Source: Nocardioides zeae (GTDB taxonomy: Bacteria > Actinomycetota > Actinomycetes > Propionibacteriales > Nocardioidaceae). Taken from it: a stretch of DNA of 64,000 bases. The stretch covers positions 32,420-96,419 of the forward strand of contig NZ_JAAGXA010000013.1 of assembly GCF_010686755.1 (NCBI RefSeq). Reading direction: 5' to 3'. The translations under genes and the position numbers were made by a program. A model generated the notes under the pieces. That model searched no databases, was not told the DNA's origin, and saw only the letters and a program-made list of their open reading frames with translations. Below, piece after piece: positions 58,004-64,000 of the stretch. Positions within the stretch are counted from its first letter, which is position 1; each line of letters begins with the position of its first letter.

Positions 58004-59011
58004 GTGACCTCCCCCGACGAACCCCACGATGTGAGCAGCGGTGTGAGCAGCGGAGCACCCGCCACCGGGGCCCACGGCCTGGGCCCGCACGTCGTCGGTA
58101 CCCGGGTCGTCGTGCGCCGACTCGTCCCCGGCGAGACCGGCCCCACCGGCGGGCCCGCGTTCACCGACGTGCTGGGGGTGGCGGAGACGTGGTGGCCCGA
58201 CCTCGTCGTACGGCGCGAGGACGGCACCGCCGTCACCGTCCCGCACGCGCTCATCGTCTCGGGCAAGCCCGTCCCGCCCCGCGCCAGCCGGCTCCAGCAC
58301 GTGCCGGGCGGTGAGGTGCAGCGACGCGTGCGCGGGCTGTGGCCCGGCGAGACCGCCGCGCTGGGCGACTGGCTCCTCCAGGTGTCCCCGCCGCACGAGG
58401 GACGGGTGCGGCGGCGCGCCAGCTCGGTGCTCGCCTACGGCAGCCCCGACCGCCCGCTCGGCGAGGCGCTCGCGGCGATCCAGGACTGGTACGCCGCCCG
58501 CGACCGCCGCCCGGAGCTGTGCGTCGCGGTGGGCTCGGCCGAGGAGACCGCGTTGCGGGCCGAGGGCTGGACGGAACCGGCGGACTTCGCGGGACACGCC
58601 GTCGCGGTGCAGGTCGGCTCCGTGGCGCGACTGCGGCGCGCCCTCGGCGCGAGCCCGCACACCGCGGCGACCGGCACCGTCGCGACCGAGCACGGACCGG
58701 TCGCCGGCGCGGCGCCCGACGTCGAGCGGGTGCGGGTGTCGGTGACCGCCAGCGGCGACCGGATCGCCACCGGCCTCGCCGACCTCCGGGGCGACTGGGC
58801 GTGCGTGCACGACGTGCGAACGGACGCGGCGTACCGGCGCACGGGGCTCGCGCGACGCATCGTCGCCGGGCTCCTCGACGAGGTCGCCGAGCGGGGCGTC
58901 ACCACCGTCGTGCTGCACGTGCTGACGACGAACGACCCGGCGCTGGCGCTCTACGCGGGGCTCGGGTTCGAGGAGCACCACACGGCGACGTACCTCGGCC
59001 CACCGCGCTAG
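58004..59011 (+). CDS. GNAT-family N-acetyltransferase
   Basis: The 335-residue protein has a divergent N-terminal part and a C-terminal GNAT domain (about 240-335) with VHDVRTDAAYRRTGLARRIV (acetyl-CoA-binding loop RRTGLA) and ALYAGLGFEEHHTATYLGPP. It acetylates an unknown substrate. GTG 58004 appears leaderless: TAGTAT ends 7 nt upstream. The gene is divergent from fdxA; this neighbourhood (GNAT/fdxA/dapC/mshB) is common in actinobacteria. Confidence 0.85.
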   Translation: MTSPDEPHDVSSGVSSGAPATGAHGLGPHVVGTRVVVRRLVPGETGPTGGPAFTDVLGVAETWWPDLVVRREDGTAVTVPHALIVSGKPVPPRASRLQHVPGGEVQRRVRGLWPGETAALGDWLLQVSPPHEGRVRRRASSVLAYGSPDRPLGEALAAIQDWYAARDRRPELCVAVGSAEETALRAEGWTEPADFAGHAVAVQVGSVARLRRALGASPHTAATGTVATEHGPVAGAAPDVERVRVSVTASGDRIATGLADLRGDWACVHDVRTDAAYRRTGLARRIVAGLLDEVAERGVTTVVLHVLTTNDPALALYAGLGFEEHHTATYLGPPR

Positions 59012-59026
59012 CGCGGGACGGGAGCC

Positions 59027-61009
59027 TCAGCCGCCCGTGCCCGCCTCGCCCGGCTCCACCGGGTCGGCCTGCTCGACCGGCGGCGGCGTCGGCTCCGGCT
59101 CGGGCGAGACGCAGCGGATCGTCGGGGTCGGGCTGTAGGTCCAGCTGAAGTCCTCGGTGCGCACGATCTCGTCCGACCCCGCCTCGCGGAAGATCCGGTC
59201 GTAGTCGACCGAGAAGCCGCTCGACCCGCTCTGCGGCTCGCAGTCCGCCGTGTCGAGGGTGCGGGTGCTCGAGCTGGTGACGGCGTAGCGGCCCGAGACG
59301 TCGGACTCGATGTCCCACACCTTCGTCGACCACATGCGCACCGTGATCGAGCCGCGGTTGCCCGGCGAGCTGGGGCTGAGCACCGCCTGCACGAGCACGC
59401 CGTGCTCGGTGTCGTTCTCGAACTTCAGGTCCACCGTCGGCCACGCCACGGTCGCCTCGCGACCCTCGGGGTAGCGGTCGATGTAGAGCGAGTGGGGCTT
59501 GTGCTCGACGTCCTTGAGGCCCGCGAAGTACGCCGCGTTGAACGTCGTCGTCGCCATCTGCGAGACGCCGCCGCCGGGCTCGGAGCGGAAGACACCGTTG
59601 GAGATGATGAACCCGTCGGTGAAGCCGTTCTCGTAGGTGCGCTCCCCCACGATCCCGTTGAGCGAGAAGACGTCGCCGGGCTTGAGCACGGTGCCGTCGA
59701 TCAGCTCGGCCGCACGGCCGATGTTGGTGTTCCGGTACGCCGCGTGCGGGTAGTACGTCGTGAACTCGCTGACCTCCTCGACGATGCCGAGGGCCTCCGC
59801 GTCGGCCGTCGTGAACTCGGGCTCGACGGCCTCCGCCTCGACGGTGCCCTCCCGGCTGCCCTCGGGGGCGGTCACGATCTCGGTGAAGACCGAGGCCAGC
59901 GTCTCCGGCAGGAAGTCGACGCCGGGCTCCGCGGGCACGACGACGGGGGCGCCGTTCTCGATGACGACGGTGGCGTCGACCGGGCGGCCCGGGTCGCCCA
60001 CGCGGTCGTCGACGAGATCCTTCAGCACGGCGCCGTCGACACGGCCCACGAGGGCGCCGTCCTCGGCGACCATCGACACGGCCGGCGCGTACTCCACCGG
60101 GGCGAGCTCGACCGGCGTCTCGCCGAAGACGAGCGTCACGGGACCGGACATCGCCGGCTCCGCGAAGGTCGCCAGCGCGGTCTCCACGTCGGCGGCGTCG
60201 ATGCTCGGCGCCACGTCGGTGAGGGTCAGCTCGACGGTGCTGTCCTCGGCGACGAAGGCGTCCTCGATGGCCGGGAGGGCCTCGTCCCGCTCGAAGCCGC
60301 GGCCCGGCATCGGGTCGGTGACGACGGGCTGGCCGTCGGTGAAGGTGATCGCACCCTCGACGGGCGGCTGGCCGGCCGCCTCCTCGAGCCCGCCGAGGAA
60401 CTCCTCGACGGCCGCGTCGTCCGCGTCCACCACGGCGGGCAGCTCGTCGCCGCCCGTGAAGTAGTCCCACAGCCGGCCCGGCGCCCAGCTGCGCTCGCCA
60501 CCGGCGGCGGCGACGGACGCTGCGTAGTCCACCTCGAGGCCGGCGGCCGCCGGGTCGAGCTCGTCGGACAGGTCCGAGTCCGCGACCGTCACCGAGATCG
60601 GGCGCTGCAGGCGCTCGGCGAGGCCGTCCTCGAGCTCCTGCTCCGCCTCGGCCTGCGTCAGGCCGCCGATGTCGACACCCGCCACGGTCGTGCCCCGGGC
60701 GACCTTGTCGCCCGCGACCGCGTAGGCCGCGCCGTACAGCCCCGCCGCCAGCAGCACGAGCGCCAGCGCGGAGAGGGCCACGACCCGGCCCGTACGGCGC
60801 TGCTTCACCACCGGCTCCTCCGTCGGCTCGTCGGGCTGGTCGGGCTGGTCGGGCTGGTCGGGCTGGATCAGCGAGAGGCGCTCGGTGTCGGGGGCCTGCT
60901 CGGGACTCGCCGCGGACGGCCGCACGACGGGGCGCTCGGCGGTGTCGCCGCCCTCGAAGCCGGCGTCGGGCCGGTCGGCGGGCTCGTCAGCGTCAGTCAC
61001 GGGCGTCAT
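59027..61009 (-). CDS. VanW-family protein with peptidoglycan-binding-like domains
   Basis: The 660-residue protein has a cytoplasmic acidic N-terminus with a QPD-like tandem repeat, one membrane helix (about residues 74-97, VVALSALALVLLAAGLYGAAYAV shortened), two PG_binding_4-like domains (about 110-360), and a VanW domain (about 415-630) with ERTYENGFTDGF and GGGVSQMATTTFNAAYFAGL. VanW is associated with cell-wall antibiotic response, but its biochemical activity is not established. It ends with a Pro/Glu-rich tail. Confidence 0.88.
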   Translation of the reverse strand: MTPVTDADEPADRPDAGFEGGDTAERPVVRPSAASPEQAPDTERLSLIQPDQPDQPDQPDEPTEEPVVKQRRTGRVVALSALALVLLAAGLYGAAYAVAGDKVARGTTVAGVDIGGLTQAEAEQELEDGLAERLQRPISVTVADSDLSDELDPAAAGLEVDYAASVAAAGGERSWAPGRLWDYFTGGDELPAVVDADDAAVEEFLGGLEEAAGQPPVEGAITFTDGQPVVTDPMPGRGFERDEALPAIEDAFVAEDSTVELTLTDVAPSIDAADVETALATFAEPAMSGPVTLVFGETPVELAPVEYAPAVSMVAEDGALVGRVDGAVLKDLVDDRVGDPGRPVDATVVIENGAPVVVPAEPGVDFLPETLASVFTEIVTAPEGSREGTVEAEAVEPEFTTADAEALGIVEEVSEFTTYYPHAAYRNTNIGRAAELIDGTVLKPGDVFSLNGIVGERTYENGFTDGFIISNGVFRSEPGGGVSQMATTTFNAAYFAGLKDVEHKPHSLYIDRYPEGREATVAWPTVDLKFENDTEHGVLVQAVLSPSSPGNRGSITVRMWSTKVWDIESDVSGRYAVTSSSTRTLDTADCEPQSGSSGFSVDYDRIFREAGSDEIVRTEDFSWTYSPTPTIRCVSPEPEPTPPPVEQADPVEPGEAGTGG

Positions 61010-61051
61010 CCTAGGTATGCCGGGTCGGCGCGCCGAGTCCGTGCACCCCGT

Positions 61052-61420
61052 TCACCCCTTCGGAGGGTCCGGGCGGCCCCCCGCCGGGCGGCGGTCGAGG
61101 CCACCGGCGAGCGCGACCACACCGGCGAGCGCGACGAGGAAGCCGAGCGCGAGGATCCCGTAGCCCTTCCCGTCCGACGCGACCGCGAAGTCGCCCTTGG
61201 CGTTGCCGTTGAGCACCAGCAGCAGCATCGCGACCCACCCCCCGGCGAACGAGCACCAGGCCAGCCGGGTCGGCGGGAGCGCGAGGAAGACGGCGGCGGC
61301 CGTCGCCGCGGCGAGCGCGATGCCCCACCAGTGTCCGCCGGCGATCACCGAGGCGAACCCGCTCACCGCGCCCACGACGGCCAGGCCGAGGGCGAGCGCG
61401 ACGCGGCGGGCGGGCGTCAC
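61052..61420 (-). CDS. Small membrane protein linked to mshB (122 aa)
   Basis: The 122-residue protein has four hydrophobic segments: VALALGLAVVGAVSGFASVI, IALAAATAAAVFLAL, WVAMLLLVLNG, and GILALGFLVALAGVVALAGG. It ends in a basic Pro/Gly-rich tail. GTG 61420 overlaps the mshB stop by GTGA. A comparable membrane protein follows mshB in other actinobacteria, but no function is known to me. Confidence 0.7.
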   Translation of the reverse strand: MTPARRVALALGLAVVGAVSGFASVIAGGHWWGIALAAATAAAVFLALPPTRLAWCSFAGGWVAMLLLVLNGNAKGDFAVASDGKGYGILALGFLVALAGVVALAGGLDRRPAGGRPDPPKG

Positions 61421-62319
61421 AGCCCGGCGAACAGGTCGGTCTCCCACCCGTCGGCGTCGACCGGGCCGAGCTCGCCCTTGGCGATCCGGTAGTGCTCGAC
61501 CCCCCAGATCGCCGTGCCGAGGTTGTTGGAGAGGGCGAAGAAGGGCCCGTCCACGGTGATCTGCGTGGCGTGGGCGCGCATCGCGTCCATCTTCTTGTCG
61601 GCCAGGGCACCGGCGTCGACCCGGCACGCGATGTCGGCGTCGGGCGACCCCATGGGCATCGGGCCCTCGGGGTCCATGCCCTCGAAGGTCGTGGTGTCCC
61701 CCGCGGCACGGAGCTTGCGGAGCCCGTCGCGCAGCTGGGTCTCGGACATCGCGCCCCAGTAGATCTTGGCGATGTCGTGGGCCTCGCCCAGGTCGCGGCG
61801 GTAGGACGGCACGGCGGCGAGCTGCGCGGCGTACATCGCCACCCGGTGCGCCTGGATGTGGTCGGGGTGCCCGTAGCCCCCGAACTGGTCGTAGGTCACC
61901 AGCACCTGCGGGCGCACCTCGCGGATGATCGCCACGAGGTGGTCGGCCGCCTCGGTGAGGTCCGCGTTGGCGAAGGCCCGCTCGTCGGTCTCGTCGGCCG
62001 CGATCGCGTGGCCGTCGGGGTGCCACTTCATGCCGGAGTCGCGGTAGCGCCCGAACCCGCCCAGGAAGCGGTGGTCGGTGACGCCGAGGATCGCCATCGC
62101 GTCGGCGAGCTCGCCCCTGCGGTGCTCCCCGAGGGCGTCGTCGCGGTCGGCGGCCAGGTGCTCGAGCTCGGGCACGAGCACCTCGCCCATCTCGCCGGCC
62201 GTGCAGGTCACGAGGGTGACGCCGCGGCCCTCCGCGACGTACTTCGCCATCGTCGCGCCCTGGCCGATCGTCTCGTCGTCGGGATGGGCATGGACGAGCA
62301 GGAGGTGCTGGTTGGTCAC
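61417..62319 (-). CDS. mshB: N-acetyl-GlcN-inositol deacetylase (mycothiol synthesis)
   Basis: The 300-residue PIG-L family enzyme removes the acetyl group from GlcNAc-inositol, the second step of mycothiol synthesis. Zinc and catalytic motifs are LLVHAHPDDETIGQGATMAK (His, Asp, Asp) and the later GGYGHPDHIQAHR (His). Mycothiol is the main thiol of actinobacteria, which supports the taxonomic call. GTG 62319 is the start. It is followed by the overlapping small membrane protein. Confidence 0.93.
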   Translation of the reverse strand: MTNQHLLLVHAHPDDETIGQGATMAKYVAEGRGVTLVTCTAGEMGEVLVPELEHLAADRDDALGEHRRGELADAMAILGVTDHRFLGGFGRYRDSGMKWHPDGHAIAADETDERAFANADLTEAADHLVAIIREVRPQVLVTYDQFGGYGHPDHIQAHRVAMYAAQLAAVPSYRRDLGEAHDIAKIYWGAMSETQLRDGLRKLRAAGDTTTFEGMDPEGPMPMGSPDADIACRVDAGALADKKMDAMRAHATQITVDGPFFALSNNLGTAIWGVEHYRIAKGELGPVDADGWETDLFAGL

Positions 62320-62347
62320 GGAGCGAGCGTACGGCGCGGCACCGACA

Positions 62348-62629
62348 TCACTGCTGCGGGCGCTTGATCCGCTTCGGGGCCGTGGGGAGCACGAGGGGCG
62401 GGGGCGGCGCCACCGGCTGGGCCTCCTCGGCGTCGAACCACCCGTCGAGGTCGTCGCACACGACCTCGAGCACGAAGGGCGGCGCGTCGCTCACGACCGC
62501 CCAGGGCTGGTCCTCGTCGTCGTCCTCGCCGGCGAGCCGCTCGCGCTCGACCACGGCGTCGTACCCGTCCCGCCGCAGGCGTGCCACGGCGGCGTCGGCG
62601 GCGTCGGGGTCGAAGAAGATGGCGCGCAC
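62348..62629 (-). CDS. Small hypothetical protein (93 aa)
   Basis: I do not recognise this gene. The 93 residues begin VRAIFFDPDAADAAVARLRR, then RDGYDAVVERERLAGEDDDE and WAVVSDAPPFVLEVVCDDLD, ending in a Pro-rich basic tail. The beta-alpha-beta pattern resembles small ferredoxin-like folds. It is divergent from the 354-aa protein, with alternative hairpins between them. It lies 28 bp upstream of mshB on the same strand. Confidence 0.6.
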   Translation of the reverse strand: MRAIFFDPDAADAAVARLRRDGYDAVVERERLAGEDDDEDQPWAVVSDAPPFVLEVVCDDLDGWFDAEEAQPVAPPPPLVLPTAPKRIKRPQQ

Positions 62630-62666
62630 GGCTCCATTCTGGACCCGGGCGCTGGGTCGGCGTTCG

Positions 62667-62727
62667 GCCCAGGCGGAGAACGCACCGCCTGGGCCGCCCC
62701 AGAGGGCGTCCGGCGGTGCGTTCTCCG
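62667..62727. repeat. Overlapping, mutually exclusive hairpins
   Basis: GGCCCAGGCGG pairs with CCGCCTGGGCC (62667-62695, 8-nt loop). The overlapping CGGAGAACGCACCGCC pairs perfectly with GGCGGTGCGTTCTCCG (62674-62727). Only one can form at a time. It lies between divergent genes and could be a mobile palindrome or an RNA switch-like leader. Confidence 0.6.
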
Positions 62728-62758
62728 CTGTTGTGAACAGTCCCCGTAGCGTCGGGGG

Positions 62759-63823
62759 ATGACCGCCGCGCTCCACGTCCGCCGCACGCCCTCCCGCGAG
62801 CCCCTCGTCGTCGAGCTCGCCGCCCGGACCGGCACCCGCCCCGGGCTCGCCGCCCTGCTCGCCGACCTCGACCGCCGGGCGCACCGCAGCGTCCTGCCCC
62901 GCCTCCTCGGCCGCCGCGTCGCCGCCGCCTGGGGCTGGGACGCCGAGGACCGCCGCAACGAGTGGTGGCCGCAGGGCGTGTCGACCACGGTCGACGCGAC
63001 CGGGCTCGGCACGGTCCCGGAGGGCATCGCGGGCCGGCGGGTGGCGGTCGTGTCGTCGTACGCGAAGGCGGTGCCGGGCCCCGACGGACCGATGAAGCAG
63101 GGCGCGCGGCTGACGTTCCTCGACCTCGACACCGGGGCCTACCGGCACGTGCTGCTGGTGAAGCCGGTACGCCGCGACGACGGCATCGTCGGCCACGAGC
63201 CCGTGCCGGTCCACGCGGGCGGCGTCGTCTGGTCGGGGTCGTGGCTGCACGTCGCCGCCACCGGGAAGGGCTGCGTGTCGGCACACCTCGACGACCTCGT
63301 GCACCTGGGGGACGGCGAGCGGGGCACGGCGTTCGGCTACCGCTGGGTGCTGCCCACGCGCGTCGACCACCGCGGCGGCGCGGACGAGGGCACCGACAAG
63401 CTGCGCTGGTCGTTCCTGTCCCTCGACGTCGGGACGCGGTCGCTGGTGGTGGGCGAGTACGGGCGCGGCGAGAAGTCGACGCGGATCGCACGCTTCCCGC
63501 TCGCCGACGACGGCCTCCCGGCGGGGTCGGCCGAGGACGCCGCGCTGACGCGGGCCAGCGAGGTGATCGACACGGGCGTGAAGGGGATGCAGGGGGTGGC
63601 GTCGGTCGACGGCCGGCTGCACGTGACCACGTCGCACGGCGGGTGGCTGCCCGGCAGCCTCGTCACCGCCCGGTCCCACGACGCGCGCGGGTGGCGCCGC
63701 ACCGTGGCCGCGGCGCCCATGGGCCCCGAGGACCTGTCGTGGTCGCCGGCCGAGCGCCTGCTGTGGACCCCCACCGAGCACCCCCACCGGCGGTGGCTCG
63801 TCGCGCTGCGGCCGGTGGGGTGA
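62759..63823 (+). CDS. Hypothetical protein, beta-propeller-like (354 aa)
   Basis: I do not recognise a named family. The 354-residue soluble protein has repeated short strands with GGVVWSGSWLHVAATGKGC, SVDGRLHVTTSHGGWLPGSL and DLSWSPAERLLWTPTEHPHR, the style of a beta-propeller or lactonase-like fold. There is no signal peptide. An N-terminal segment (residues 1-60) is helical and Arg-rich. ATG 62759 directly follows GTCGGGGG. Confidence 0.65.
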   Translation: MTAALHVRRTPSREPLVVELAARTGTRPGLAALLADLDRRAHRSVLPRLLGRRVAAAWGWDAEDRRNEWWPQGVSTTVDATGLGTVPEGIAGRRVAVVSSYAKAVPGPDGPMKQGARLTFLDLDTGAYRHVLLVKPVRRDDGIVGHEPVPVHAGGVVWSGSWLHVAATGKGCVSAHLDDLVHLGDGERGTAFGYRWVLPTRVDHRGGADEGTDKLRWSFLSLDVGTRSLVVGEYGRGEKSTRIARFPLADDGLPAGSAEDAALTRASEVIDTGVKGMQGVASVDGRLHVTTSHGGWLPGSLVTARSHDARGWRRTVAAAPMGPEDLSWSPAERLLWTPTEHPHRRWLVALRPVG

Positions 63824-63829
63824 GGCCTC

Positions 63830-63863
63830 TGGCACTTTCCCCGGTCGACCGGGGAAAGTGCCA
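63830..63863. repeat. 34-bp perfect palindrome
   Basis: TGGCACTTTCCCCGGTC is followed immediately by its exact reverse complement. It lies 6 bp after the previous gene, where it may act as a terminator. A shared core, CCGGGGAAAGTG, also occurs at 2665-2676. Confidence 0.8.
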
Positions 63864-63873
63864 CTTCGACCAT

Positions 63874-64000
63874 GGCGGTGTCCATCGGTCTAAGCAACGG
63901 TCATGCTGCTGCCGGGTTGGCGAGCAGCTCGGCCAGCGCTTGGGCTGGTGTCCGTAGGTCGAGGGTAGGTCGTGGGCGTTGGTTGAGGGTTGCGGCGATC
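63874..64000 (-). mobile_element. IS30-like insertion sequence, right-edge fragment
   Basis: The element enters at the right window edge. The stretch CGGTGTCCATCGGTCTAAGC at 63874 onward has the style of an IS30 terminal inverted repeat, judged by eye and not confirmed. The other end lies outside the window. Confidence 0.5.
63901..64000 (-). CDS. IS30-like transposase, C-terminal fragment
   Basis: The last 32 codons are visible, reading IAATLNQRPRPTLDLRTPAQ then ALAELLANPAAA and stop. The pattern LNxRPRxTLxxxTPAxAL is the typical C-terminus of IS30-family DDE transposases. The gene continues beyond the window. Confidence 0.8.
   Translation of the reverse strand, partial: IAATLNQRPRPTLDLRTPAQALAELLANPAAA

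Overview
The window is a chromosomal stretch of a very high-GC actinobacterium. A Nocardioides-like relative (Nocardioidaceae) fits best: GTG starts are frequent, many genes overlap by 4 nt as GTGA or ATGA, mycothiol synthesis (mshB) is present, and several neighbourhoods keep the order known from Mycobacterium tuberculosis. The species assignment is an inference from gene content; no 16S gene is present.

Layout. Positions 1-1.3 kb hold the tail of an acyl-CoA synthetase and an iron-siderophore binding lipoprotein behind an IdeR/DtxR-type iron box. 1.4-10.4 kb is a conserved core block: tRNA-Ala(CGC), a SepX/GlpR-like membrane protein, rimJ, molybdenum cofactor genes (mog, moaC, moeA), a UTP-glucose-1-phosphate uridylyltransferase, 5-formyltetrahydrofolate cyclo-ligase, a Ruc-type zinc-ribbon/serine-rich chaperone behind a CIRCE operator, a SAF-domain protein and mscL. 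The order matches M. tuberculosis Rv0996 back to Rv0985c.

10.4-47.4 kb is a large cell-surface glycan (exopolysaccharide) locus. It encodes glycosyltransferases, a Wzx-type flippase, a Wzy-type polymerase, a polyprenyl-phosphate glycosylphosphotransferase, a bacterial tyrosine kinase/chain-length protein, and complete routes to GDP-fucose (gmd, fcl), dTDP-rhamnose (rmlA, rmlB, fused rmlC-rmlD) and UDP-glucuronate (uridylyltransferase, ugd). It also encodes decoration enzymes: a pyruvyl transferase, a WcaF-like acetyltransferase and two OafA-type acyltransferases. A sulfate-activation set (cysD, cysN and a cysC fused to a tyrosine phosphatase) lies inside it. The product is probably a branched acidic polysaccharide resembling colanic acid in composition. 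The part from 11.8 to 16.9 kb has lower GC than its surroundings and was probably acquired. An XRE regulator / HbhA-like adhesin / DUF2516 cluster interrupts the locus at 33.4-36.2 kb.

47.4-64 kb is mostly housekeeping and accessory: YgfZ, a Fur-family regulator, a nitrobindin-like protein, DsrE, a BKACE enzyme, a sulfurtransferase operon (DUF4395, sseA, sseC) preceded by a leaderless cysteine-containing leader peptide, a DUF559-like protein flanked by palindromic intergenic repeats, dapC, fdxA, a GNAT protein, a VanW protein and mshB. The right edge enters an IS30-like transposase.

The most notable observations are the cysteine attenuator-like leader peptide at 54.6 kb, the CIRCE-controlled Ruc homologue at 8.6 kb, the APS kinase-tyrosine phosphatase fusion at 31.4-33.1 kb (with its likely partner kinase 11 kb away), and four copies of a roughly 60-bp imperfect palindromic repeat around 54.8-56.4 kb. 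No CRISPR array, prophage or restriction system was seen.
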